Shown: piece by piece, positions 12,201-23,500 of the stretch
How the letters are laid out: each line of letters begins with the position of its first letter
Numbering within the stretch: the first letter of the stretch is position 1
DNA from: Liolophura sinensis
Lineage: Eukaryota > Mollusca > Polyplacophora > Chitonida > Chitonidae
DNA: 64,000 nt
Assembly (NCBI RefSeq): GCF_032854445.1
Contig: NC_088301.1
Coordinates: 28,318,402-28,382,401, forward strand
Reading direction: 5' to 3'
Made by a program: the position numbers and the translations under genes
Notes under the pieces: model-generated
Told to the model about the DNA's origin: nothing
Seen by the model: only the letters and a program-made list of their open reading frames with translations
The model's database searches: none

Positions 12201-15200
12201 GACTGCAGAAACAACAACTGGGCAACCACCAGGCTGGATAAATCATCCGATATCTAAAACAACATGAGAGTGCCTTTTTACATGAATTTCAGTTCGTATG
12301 AAACCGTGTTCATACAGTGGGATTTGCCACTGTGACAAGTCACAGGACAAGTCAGACTATTTCATATTAAAGCTATGACAAAGCTGTGACTTCTGACAAA
12401 GCGATTCGCTGAAAGCCACAATCGCATGAAATAGCACTCTCTCATTCAAATGACAAGTTGAATATGGTAATCGGCAGCTCACGTGCCTCATGATTGAAAT
12501 CTTAGAACTGCTCACTGAGCTAAGTCCCATTCTTGGCATCACAGATTTATTAATTTGTCTGATTGGTGCCTAAGGATATGGTGAAGAATTTTATGGCTCA
12601 AAGAAAGTATAATGTTTGTGAAAAACAATTAACCAATTTTGACAAGTTACATGTTGGCCTACTGACAATCTCTCCCGCAGATGTACAGAAGACTAGACGT
12701 CTTCAATGCCCACATCACAGAATGACGCGGACTAAGAACACTTGGGCTACATTGATGTGAAATAACACCAGCTTGGCCTCAAAACGACAGAAACCATTAT
12801 GCTCTTTTCACGGAGGACTATGATGACTCTCTCTTGAGATTACAAATGAATTTAATTCATTTTCACTTATTGTGGCACCCTTCCCTGCGTAAATTCTAAC
12901 TGAAAATAAATGTTTCTTTGCCAAATTGTGTATTTCCTAAGTTAAATATGGGAAAAGGTGTTCCATCTTAATATACAGTCATACAATGCATTTTTGGCAA
13001 CTGTCCAAAGTACCAGTAATAGAGTTTACCTTTTTTGTTTTTTAAAGCTGTTTCAATCCATGTAACTGCTGCTTGAGTGAGTGAGTGAGTTAGTGTTTGG
13101 GGCTTAACGTCGTACTTAACAATTTTTCAGTCATATGACGAGGAAGGAATCCTTAAAGTGTGCCTCCTTGTTGCAGGGCGGATTTGCACCCGTCTATCTA
13201 GTGCTGCTTTACTGAGGCGCCTTACCAAAGGCAAGTAAGCTGCCCCGCCCGAGCCATAATACTGATACCACTAGTTGCACTATCCCCTTCATGCCGAACG
13301 CCAAGCGACGAAGTTACAACTTCTTTTTTTAAAGTCTTAGGGGTGACTCGACCCAGGATGGACCCTGGATCTACTACTCCCAAAGGGGACGCTCTACCGC
13401 TGCTTGAAGCTTTAAGCAAACAAATGTCAGTAACTCAGACTGGGCAAGGTGTTGGGAACTCCCCTTTTGAGGGCCTCAGAGAAAATCAACCTCTGGCTGA
13501 CTGAGTTTGCATATCCATGTATACTACCCTCTTGAAATAAAGTTATTTTTTGTTTTTATTTTTTTTATTTTTTGAAATAAAAAACTTTATTATGATTCAC
13601 ATGGGATTTAATCCCCGATGAAATTCAGCTGGTAAAAGACATATCACACGCAAAATATGTTCTTGGTACAAGGCATAAATTCACACATGTTATTTAATCC
13701 CTGATGATCTTGGCAAAAGACATATCACATACGGGATATAAATCCCCAATGATCTGGGTACAAGACATATCACACACAGGACATAAATCCCCAATCACTG
13801 TGGTAAAAGACATATCACATAAAGGATATAAATCCCCAATGATCTGGGTACAAGACATATCACACACAGGACATAAATCCCCAATCACTGTGGTAAAAGA
13901 CATATCACATAAAGGATATAAATCCCCAATGATCTGGGTACAAGACATATCACACACAGGACATAAATCCCCAATGATCTGGGTACAAGATGTATCACAC
14001 ACAGGATATAGGTCCCCAATGATCTTGGTATATACATCACACATATAACCTCCAATGAATTTGTCTACTTACAGGACCCATTACACATATAATCCTCTCT
14101 TTGAGCAGTCGTGAGTAGATGTCGTAAGCTCGCTCTCCCCTTCCCGTCTGCTCGATAACGATGGGCACCATAGGGAGCAGTCTTTTACTGGACTGATGAA
14201 AACTTCTCCTACAGGCCAACTTGGTTGTCTGATGAATTAAATGCTGAAAGATCAACCAGTCAAAAAAATATGATGAAATATCAAATAGCATAAGAGCCAT
14301 AAAAAGATGTTAAATCCCTTAGGGGCCATTCTCAACACACTGATTGTATAATGAAATGATCACCTGTTAGCATGGGCTTAATAAACATAGGATCAGATTT
14401 GGTGGAAGATGGGGCGTTTATATTTCCCATACATGCACAGCATACAGATGTGCTATATATAAACGTATTATCAGACATGTCCACAAACCTAAGAAATGTC
14501 AGCACACATGCATGGCACACAGCAATGATAAGTCAAATAAGAGAATGCTAATAAGTACTAATGTTCTTAAGGACTCAGAATTATACCCAAATAAATATAT
14601 TTATTTATTTATTTATTTGATTGGTGTTTTACGCCGTACTCAAGAATATTTCAATTATATGACTGCGGCCAGCATTATGGTGGGAGGAAACTGGGGCAGA
14701 GCCCGGGGGAAACCCACGAGCAAAGAGGAAGGTCGTTGGCAGACTTTCCCACTTATGGCTGGAGAGGAAGCCAGCAAGAGCTAGACTTAAACTCACAGTG
14801 ACCGCATTGGTGAGAGGCTCCTGGGTCTTTACGCTGCGCTAGTGCGCTAAACAACTGAGTGATGGAGGCCCCCGCAGGTACTGAGATCAGGGCTTGCACA
14901 GATGTACGCTACAATAACATGAGGGGGATATTCCATCATTGCTTCAGTATGTACGTATTAAATACCGTAAATTACCAAATTCCTGACTTTGTGTATTGTG
15001 TATTGCAATCAAAGTTAAACAAGATGTCAGGGGCGGTATCTAAAAAAGTACAGTATGTAATGACTGAAGTTTCACATGGATATAAAGCATGATGTCACAA
15101 CAGAGATGTTCCATTGCTGATGTTCTGTGTGCATATTAAATACTGAAAATTACCAAATTCACCATTTCAGTACTTTATGTATTGAGTTGAAGTTTTGCAT

Positions 15201-17087
15201 TCTTGTGCCTCCTACAGATGATCAATTTGGTACCCTTGCTATCATTTCTAAGTCATATATACATTTTTTACATTGAATATTATATGTGGTACAAAGCTTA
15301 CAGATTTATTTATTTCATTTGGGTTTAATACATACCCAAAATTACTTCCTAATACAGCGGTCAGTTATACGGAAGAAATTGGAATGTCTAGTGTAAATAC
15401 ACCATTGGCAACTAACTGTATCAATTCTTTTCCACACATAACATTCAAGAAAATTTCTTTACGACTGTCAAAACAATTACAGGTGTTGTCCACTACTTAC
15501 TTCCACTAAGGCCCAGAGAACAGGGCAGTGTGCTTACTTCCACCAAAGCCCTGAGAACAGGGCAGTGTGCTTACTTCCACCAACGCCCTGAGAACAGGGA
15601 GGTGAGCTTACTTCCACCGAGGCCCTGAAAACAGGGCGGTGAGCTTACTTCCACTTTGGCCCGGAGAACAGGGCAGTGAGCTTACTTCCACCAAGGCCCT
15701 GAGAACAGGGCGGTGAGCTTACTTCCACCAAGGCCCTGAGAACAGGGCGGTGAGCTTACTTCCACCGAGGCCCTGAAAACAGGGCGGTGAGCTTACTTCC
15801 ACCGAGGCCCTGAGAACAAAGCGGTCAGACCATTTCCAGCAGTATAGATTGATTGGTGTTTTACACCATACTCAAGAGTGCCAGCATCATGGTGAGTCGG
15901 GACCATGCTCTTCCTGGCAGACCTTCACACCAGCATGAGATGGACTTGAACACGTAATTAAAATCATAGGAAACAGCTCCTGTGTGACTTTCAGCTATAA
16001 CTTGTCAGATTAGTGCTACCTTACTGATAAACGTACACTATCTCATGTTTTACAGCTCAATCTTTTCCATAAGCTTGAAACCTCCATACTTCTCATATTG
16101 TCCTCGCTATACAAATTTCGTGTCTGTCTGTACTCATAGTCGCCTCAGCTATCAATTCCAGGTGGGTGTACCCATATGTCATCACTGCCAAATTCAACAC
16201 AAATGAAACATGACAAACCTGAAACCCGCGGAAACTGGACAAATTCCATCCCTAATCACCATCAATAAACATGTTTCTTACAGAAATCATTTTCATAATG
16301 GAAGTTGATTATTTATATTGGTAATTACAAGCTAACGTAGATCATTATACTGGCTGGACTGATGACTAATAAAATAGCCCATGAGTGTGAAAAGTTCAAA
16401 CTTGACAGTAAATTTGCGGTCGATGTGAGTTCAAATCCAGCTCATGCTGGCTTCCTGTCCGGTTGTAAATGAGAAGGTTTGCCAGCAACCTGTGGATGGT
16501 TGTGGGTTTCCCCTGGGCTCTGCCTGGTTTCTGCCCACCATAATGCTGGCCGCCATTGTATAAGTTAAATATTCTTGAGTACGACGTAAAACACCAGTCA
16601 AATAAATAAATAACAGTAAATTTACATGATTCCTTCACGTGACGAGTAAGTTCAAGATGGTGAGAGACGGTACCAGTTTCGTCTCTAAGCATGATGACAC
16701 TATTTACACTGACAACTACGCTATATAGGCTTAATGGATGATGAATACTATATAGCAGTGGATCGTTTGACTTCTGGTCAATTAGTAATGGCACATCTGG
16801 ATACCTACCTAGAATTAATAGTTGAGGCGACTGTGAGTATGGACAGACACAATATTTGGCGGACAACATTAGTATATTGAAGACAACACCGGAAGCAGAT
16901 GTGCTTACGACAAGCTTATGGGCCAAGGCAGGGTTGATGCTCAAAATATACGTAATGACAGGCTACAGAGTTTTAGTGTCTGCTCAACACATAGGCCTAC
17001 ATGTAAATTGTCATTGTATCCCGATAAAACACGCATTCATAAAGATAATGCTATTCTGTAATCTGTTACCTTTGTAAACACGAACAT
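9207..17087 (-). CDS. CLPP: Mitochondrial ATP-dependent Clp protease proteolytic subunit (ClpP), six exons
   Basis: ClpP is the serine peptidase of the mitochondrial matrix; it forms heptameric rings and works with the ClpX unfoldase. Minus-strand exons are 17087-17070, 14243-14073, 12253-12157, 10693-10506, 10112-10007 and 9325-9207. All have AG/GT borders and matching phase, giving 232 aa. Residues 1-45 are basic and hydroxylated ([16 protein letters not shown]), as expected of a targeting peptide. The mature part opens with [16 protein letters not shown]. Catalytic residues are Ser126 in VGQACSMAS, His151 in RIMIHQPSG and Asp200 in [29 protein letters not shown] and [12 protein letters not shown] are near-identical to animal CLPP as I recall it. 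The C-terminal tail is short (ends EDEHKLET). Exon 1 (ATG then AAG/GTAACA) is short and rests on phase and the donor only; the other five exons are very secure. A poly(A) signal (tttatt on plus) lies at about 8950. Confidence 0.95.
9422..9561 (-). repeat. SINE-A copy, truncated
   Basis: Begins 'tttatttatttatttgactg', continues 'gtgttttacagcgtactcaa' and 'ggcaaagcccgggggaaaac', and breaks after 'atccgcaggttgc'. It lies in the last intron of clpP, about 100 bp from the final exon. Confidence 0.85.
10808..11767 (+). mobile_element. Tc1/mariner-like DNA transposon relic with terminal inverted repeats
   Basis: The ends are inverted repeats: 'catgtatactgaacaaaaaa' at 10,808 and 'ttttttgttcagtatacatg' ending at 11,767. 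Between them is a degenerate transposase reading left to right. A helix-turn-helix-like segment ([15 protein letters not shown], 11,159-11,203) is followed after frame changes by [10 protein letters not shown] near 11,455. That matches the SPDLNPIEHLW block around the last acidic residue of Tc1-type DDE transposases. A segment with [12 protein letters not shown] follows. Stops and frame changes make it inactive. It lies inside a clpP intron (between the 10,693 and 12,157 exon edges). Confidence 0.7.
13075..13415 (-). repeat. SINE-B copy (second tRNA-derived SINE family)
   Basis: Read on the minus strand it has a tRNA-like head ('gcggtagagcgtcc' type A box, 'ggatccagggtccatcc' type B box). A body follows with 'tcgtcatatgactgaaaa', and a TCAC-type tail shows here as 'gagtgagtgagt'. 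Related copies are at 21,370-21,602, 29,463-29,760 and 37,295-37,636. Confidence 0.7.
13610..14050. repeat. 45-bp minisatellite in a clpP intron
   Basis: Tandem units of 45 bp contain 'aaatccccaatgatctgggt' and 'acaagacatatcacacacag' (unit starts 13,741 and 13,786). A roughly 90-bp alternation of two variants ('aatgatctgggtac' and 'aatcactgtggtaa') is visible. Because 45 is divisible by 3 and no stop occurs in the unit, both strands stay open for over 110 codons. The array ends about 25 bp from the splice donor of clpP exon 2. Confidence 0.9.
14594..14872 (-). repeat. SINE-A copy, near full length
   Basis: Runs from 'tttatttatttatttgattg' to 'aacaactgagtgatggaggc'. On the minus strand the right end is the tRNA-like head, so it was inserted in minus orientation, upstream of clpP exon 2. 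Confidence 0.9.
15487..15832. repeat. 37-bp minisatellite with internal palindrome
   Basis: About nine tandem units of 37 bp (starts 15,499 and 15,536). They contain 'acttccaccaaggccctgag' followed by 'aacagggcggtgagctt'. Each unit has the small hairpin GCCCTGAGAACAGGGC. The array is in the first clpP intron. Confidence 0.9.
15845..15962 (-). repeat. SINE-A copy, internally deleted
   Basis: Contains 'gattggtgttttacaccata', 'ctcaagagtgccagcatcat' and 'ccagcatgagatggacttga', with most of the middle missing. Confidence 0.7.
16412..16612 (+). repeat. SINE-A copy, 5' truncated
   Basis: Plus orientation: 'tgagttcaaatccagctcat' (B box), 'ccctgggctctgcctggttt', 'ttcttgagtacgacgtaaaa' and a 'caaataaataaataac' tail. 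The 182-codon minus-strand ORF across it is a by-product. Confidence 0.85.
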
Positions 17088-17348
17088 GATGGATATTACG
17101 CAAACAGAACAGATAGAGGAACGAAGAGAAACCTCTAACCATTTGCTTTCTCATCTAAGGTCATTTCACGTGGGTTTGCCTATGGCGACTGGAGTTATGC
17201 GCCCCTTTTCCTCACTTCCGGTAGTTGTAGCGCGAGTGGCAGACGCGCGATAGATACATGGCGACAAGATAAACAACTTCGTGCACACCGTTATAACGGT
17301 TAAAAAGTAAATTAATGAACTGTTATTTTACATCTAGAATTATTTGAA
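17088..17348. promoter_or_regulatory. Probable bidirectional promoter of CLPP and the CARD gene
   Basis: This 261-bp interval separates the predicted start codons of two divergent genes. It holds a CACGTG E-box at 17,167-17,172, an ETS-type site ACTTCCGG at 17,214-17,221 (CCGGAAGT on minus) and a GC-richer stretch with several CpGs at 17,200-17,260. No TATA box is evident. A tiny upstream ORF (ATG GCG ACA AGA TAA, 17,258-17,272) lies ahead of the CARD gene. The transcription starts are not known; the shared-promoter role is inferred from geometry and motifs. Confidence 0.55.
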
Positions 17349-17508
17349 ATGACCACTGTACGGAGAAACACCTATGTTCTCAACAGGTAGGATTTATTTT
17401 CAGTGACATTCTGCAGGAAAAAAGATTATATACTTCAATTGTTTTTTTTTTGCTCTCTGACTGTGACGCGTTTGGCAGTGCACTGAATTCACTCTTTACG
17501 CTGCTATT

Positions 17509-17569
<61 letters not shown>

Positions 17570-20500
17570 TTAAAGTGATATGTTTCTTGTAATGTGTACG
17601 GAGTTGACCTTGTGTTGCATAAGCCCATCAGAGAGGTCACGTGTTCAAATCCAGCGCCCACTGGTTCAAGGCCCTGCGGGGATGTCTGTCTGGTACCAGG
17701 TGCCATAAAACTGATTGTCTTCATATCAGCCTAAATGAATCAGTCAGTCAATCAATTAAAACTGTTCATAATACTATCATCTGTAAAAAGGGCTAATTAT
17801 GGAAAAGTAAAATGGTGTCCGGGGTATGAAAATAGCACATAGAATCTCTATCCAACGAATTGTCCTCCACCATTGATACTTGGTGTAACAGGGGTTATTT
17901 TTCACAAATAAAGTCACATAATTATTAAATTGATCAACTGACTGGTACACCTGACCTTTATACCTGCAGGAGACCATTAACAATATCCCATCCTGGAAGT
18001 GCTTCAGGCCTGGACCGTCAGAACTTGATGAGAATCAAAGTGAACAGGATTGCCCTGATACAGGAGTTACATGTGGAGCACATTGTACAGTATCTTGTGA
18101 AGACGGGTGTGTTAAATGGAGCCGACCTAAAGCACATTGAGAGAGGAAGTATGCCGCCAGACAGAACTAGGCTTCTTCTGGACTTGCTAGCTTCAAAGGG
18201 CAAAGATACAGAGTGGTACAAACACTTCAGGTGGGCATGGAAATGATTCATGTGTGCATGTATTAGTGGCAGGTTTTGTCTTCGCATTTAAGTTCGTTTT
18301 TTGTTTTCTGCGAAACATTTAATTATGATGTGTTGGGTGGAGGGTCAGATTTCTGCTCCTGTAAAGTGGTCACAGCTATACTTATTATTACTCATTATTA
18401 TTACTCATTATTATTATCATTATGAGCCCTGGAATGAGAAAAATAAGAATAAAATCCATATTTATATGTGATTATTATCATTATACTCATTTTAGGAACT
18501 CCCTACTAAACCCTGATGCCAGCCCCATCCTATCTAAAAGGTACAGATGTCTTGTGGAGTTCCTGGATAACACTATCATCCACAGACCAACCTCACAGGG
18601 CAATCTATTCCGGGACTTCACTTCTCTGCCAGCCTCCAAACTGCCAAACCCAAGTTCCTTTCACCACTACAACACCCTGCCTCCCATACAAAGGAATGGA
18701 GATGCCGTCAACCCTGCCAAACATGAGAGGAAAGTCTCACCAGACATCCTCAAAATCCACGATGGCGATAGCAGCGATTTTCTCAGTCCTAGAGATCCAC
18801 AGGGAGATTCTAAAGATGAGGCCATGGACCATGAAGAGGAAGGCATTGTAAACCCAAGCAGTTCCCCAATAGTTAAAGGTGACATATATGTATAGCCATT
18901 CAGTATACTACGTGTGCTCGCCATAATACTTAAAGTAAAAATTAAATATGTCATCACCAAAATATCCTTAAAAATAAATAATATAGCCTGAAATATCGCC
19001 GATGTGGCCTCAAGCCATATTTATTCATTGATTTAAAGTAAAAGACAGTCTGAGGATTATTAAATTCATTAAAACAGATCACAAGTAATAAAGTCACAGC
19101 CACGTCCTGAAATAGTAAGTTCATGCATACCATATATGTCTCAGTTGATATTTTTGACCAATCATATTGCCTCACTTCTCAAACTTCCAAATAATACTAT
19201 GTACTGTTTCCAATTGGGTATTTGGGCCTAACCCATTTAGTTTTCCTGAAGCATGAGAGAGCTCAGGCCCATGGGTGATAATCCACTGACACAATGGGTA
19301 CTCCCACAACTTTCCATGATTCAGGCTTAGACATTTCTGTTTTCTTTTTTTTTTAAAAGTACTGCTCCATTCACAAGAGAAATCAGGAAGAATATTAAAA
19401 TGATATGAAAGATACCCCAAGGAACAACATGGTTCAAAAATGAATAATACTTAAAGTTTTAATACCTTCGTCTTGAGTTTGTTGTGTATTCTTGGGATGT
19501 GACTTGGTAAGAAACATGGTTCAGCGATATCGGGTCTCACAGCAAACGTCAAGACAGTACTGAAGTCTATTCTGCCCCCAGAAATGAAGAAAATGAGGCT
19601 AACACTGCCTGTTACATGCGTCTTAAATTTTGCTGCCATCCTCTTGCACTCCCTCCTCAGAGGTCATGCATTTTACACCAATCAGTGGCAAGCTTAGTCC
19701 ACTGCAGTTGACCTAGATACTTTATATTGAGTCGTATCTTACTGTTGTGTGACATAGGAACGTAAAAATTTACTGTATTATGAGGTCTATAAATTGGTAT
19801 GAAGTAACACTTTTATCACTGAAGGAAATTCCGATAGTTCGTCTTGTATATATTAAATGATAAAAGCAAATCTAACAAGCAAACAAATTTAAAATCTTAT
19901 ATTTGTAGAAATAAACAACTATAGCATGAACTGTTATTATTCAGGGAGGTAAATGTACCGGCCAGTGTGTTGCTTGACACAGACTGTCACGTTGCTTGAA
20001 AGGTCATCTCTGTCTTATATGTATATCTGCACACGGCCTACAACTAACAGCGTCGTAGAATGTTTAACCTCTGTTAACGTGATAATATTCCCCATGTGAC
20101 GATGAATCAGGCAAATATGACGTCGAGTCTGGCGTTTATTCTGGAATATCATGCAAGCTGGAATATGTGATGTCATTTTCTGCTGCATGTCAATGATGGG
20201 TGATACCAGATGTTCTAGCATAACATCACACCAGGCAAAATTGCAAACGACAGAAAACTGTTTTGGGATAAAAAAAAAATTGTTTTCATTTTGTCCTATA
20301 AAACTAACAACAGCGGTTTTAATGCCGTATTACAATCTTTTTACAGTAACTGTTTAGGAAAGCAGTTCCGATTTTTATCATTTAACCATGCTTTTAAAAC
20401 ATACAGCCCTTGACACTCGAGTAGCTCTTTGAACAGACATGCTGTAAATGTTATGTTTCACAGATTTTTGTTAGGTAATATGCTGTACTGTGGAAATCGT

Positions 20501-23500
20501 CCATCTATACTGAGGTAATTGGTCAGATGTTTAAAATCAATGCTGGTTAATCAATTAATCAATCAATTAGTTAATCATTCAGATCAAACTTTTCCCGGCA
20601 GGTTACATCCACCACTGGGTGCCAGTTCCTGCAAACTTCAGTCACTCTCTTATCCCAGAGCCTGATGACTTGTTTAGGTCTCTGGGGGATTCTCCTCTGG
20701 CTGAGGACAAAGCACAACTGCACCTGGAGCGTCAGGCTCTGAAGACAGCGCGCAGCTTGGAGCTGATGCATCAGCTGCAGCGTAAGAAGATGCTTCCTCA
20801 CAACATGGAGATTATTCAGAGCGAACCCGCCCATGACCTTTTGGCCAGCCCTGACCAATTTCACCTCTATGCCAAACACTTCACGCTGCTCCTGCATAAC
20901 CACGGTGTCAATCTTCTCCATGACCTTGCCAACTCTTTCCTCGTCGTCCTTAAGGCGCTCCAGCCCAGTGACAATATCAACAAGATAGGGGCGACAATCA
21001 AGCAAGGACTCGACCTAACTGACCTTTTTTCAGAGCTTAACCAGAGCAAGGAGGCAGAGCAAACCCTGATCTCTGTGCTTGGTTTTCTGAACAGACATCC
21101 CAGGCTTGAAACTGTGATGGCTACATATAAAGGTGTGCACTTTCGTTTGTTTGATTTGGCATTCATTCGGGTTTGCTGCTTTTAGTTTTAGTTTGGCTGT
21201 ATCATGGTGCAGGACTGTCATGCTGGCACTGGGTTGACCAGTACTTTGCCTATTTACAAGCCCGAAAAGCAACTTCATGTAGTAGACAGCAGATTTAAAA
21301 TTCTTGTGTTTGGTTGATGCAAAGTGTTTGTATAGTCTCAAATGGGATCATGGTGTGCAGCATGAAGGGGATAGCGCAACGACTGGTTGACCCGTATAAG
21401 TATAATGGCTCAGGCGGGGCGGCTTACTTGCCTTCGGTAAGTCCTCTCAGTGAAGCAGCACTAGATAAAAGAGCGGTGGAAATCCGTCCTGCAACAAGGA
21501 GGTACATTCCATGCACCCTAAGGGTTCCTTCGTCGTCATATGACTGAGAAATTGTTGAGCACGACATTAAACCCCAAACACTCACTCACTCACTCACTCA
21601 CTTTAAATTTACCAAAAGCGAAAGACGTCACCAATGTTTGGGAGGATCCTGTGTTAGTTTTACAGTATTAAACATACATGTATAATTTACATGTAGCTAA
21701 TAATTCTAATTATTAAAGGTTAATTACACAGTGTTCTCTGGATCGACACCAATTTTGTTCAGTGTTGTATGGGCTGAGACCAAAAATCCACAACCCCAGT
21801 TTTTATTTTCTCGCTGTTTTATGAATTTCAATTTTTTTTTTTTTACCCATTCCAGTCATGTACATATTTCTTCCACAGGAAAAATTGTAAGAATAGTCAC
21901 ATTTTCCACCATTTAAAAATGGTGGAAAATTTTCAAAATTTTCAAATGGCTTTTTTAAATTTTTTTATTTTCTCCTCTGACTTTGAAAAAATTAACAACA
22001 ATTGAGATTGTTGGGGCCTGTAATAATACCTATAATGGGCTTATATGTCACATTTACTGAACATATAAAAATCACGTGGCATTTTCTCCCACCAGGTTAT
22101 ATAAAGTTAATGCATCTTATGAACAAGGAATACAATTTGAGGAGTACAAGCATCGCCTACTTCCGGATCACAGAGGTGATTTGGCAGATCGAGAAGATGT
22201 CCTTTGGTCAAGATCTTGTGGAGAAAGGAGAGATGTATTTGGAGCTAAGTCACATGATGCTTGAGAGTGGAAGTGTTAATTCTGCTTACAGCTGGGCGTT
22301 CAAATCTTTACAGGTTAGTGTCGAAATTACACTTTCTTGAATCTTGGCTGTCCCTGCATTACAATATTGTGTGATAGGGTAGGTTCCTTTGTGACGCGAT
22401 ATACCTTGACTTTACAGGACAGTCCAGCAAATCATGTACCATGTGACTTGTGAAAAATGTTAGACAACTTTTGTTGACATTGATTTATTTATTTATTTAT
22501 TTGATTGGTGTTTTACGCCATACTCAAGAGTATTTCACTTATACGACAGCGGCCAGAAATATGGTGGGAGGAAACCGGGCAGAGCCCGGGGGAAACCCAC
22601 GACCATCCGCAGGTTGCTGACATACCTTTCCACGTACGGCCCGACAGGAAGCCAGCATGAGCTGGACTTGAACTCACAGCAATCGCATTGGTGAGAGACT
22701 GCTGGGTCATTACACTGCGCTAGCGCACTGACCGACTGAGCCACGGAGGCCCTCATTTGTTGTTGACATTGAACGTTTAGAATGATTGTAATGGGAGACT
22801 GGAGAAGGAGCTACACGGACAGTCCAAATGACAGTAGAACGCATCATTTTCTCCTGAGACGTTGCAGTGCATGTGTATTTTGTATCTGTTTTATTAGCAC
22901 ATATATGCCAATAATTGTGATGTAATAAAGGAAAGAACAAATGAGTCCACACCTTGGACCATCTGGATACAGGTGAGAAGGAATTATATGAGTTCCCCGT
23001 TATTAATATACTCGGTTTAAAAAAGTTACTGTGCCATGGAGTTAAGCAAAAGTTAAGAAAACATGTGAACGAAAAAGATTACACAAGTTCCATTCTTTGC
23101 AGCTTAGCTTTCATAAATACTTTAATATAAATGTATATTTTATTTACTTAGTTATTTGATCGATGTTTTATGCTATACTCAAGAATATTTCACTCATACG
23201 ACGGCGGACAGCATTATGGTTGGGAGGAAACTAAGCAGAGCTCGAGGTGGAAACCCATGACCATCCGGAGGTTGCTGGCAGACCTCCCCACGTACGGCCG
23301 CAGAGGATACCAGCATGAGCTGGACTTGAACTCACAGTGACCACGTTGATGAGAGGCTCCCGGGTCATTATGCTGCGCTAGCGCGCTAACCAACTGAGCC
23401 AAAGACCTTTGAAATTACTTTATATACTGCTGTCTAAAGTAGAGCGTATCATCCTGCCATCCCGATCAGAATTTGCCAGTGTTTATGCTATGTTTGTTAT

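Noticed and set aside
13694-14048. ORFs of about 115 codons on both strands
   Set aside because: By-products of the 45-bp minisatellite in a clpP intron.
9207-14243. Bacterial contamination or an organelle origin for clpP
   Set aside because: The gene is split by introns with GT-AG borders, has an N-terminal targeting-like segment and lies among mollusc-type SINEs. It is a nuclear gene.
16396-16944. 182-codon minus-strand ORF
   Set aside because: Part of it is a reverse-read SINE-A and the rest has no motif. It lies between clpP exons 1 and 2.
18516-18960. ORFs of 97-111 codons in other frames over exon 3 of the CARD gene
   Set aside because: Shadows of the true exon, whose frame is fixed by phase with exons 2 and 4.
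22690-22753. tRNA genes suggested by A-box and B-box motifs in several places
   Set aside because: These are the tRNA-derived heads of SINE copies, repeated with the same body and tail. No clean cloverleaf with an acceptor stem is present.
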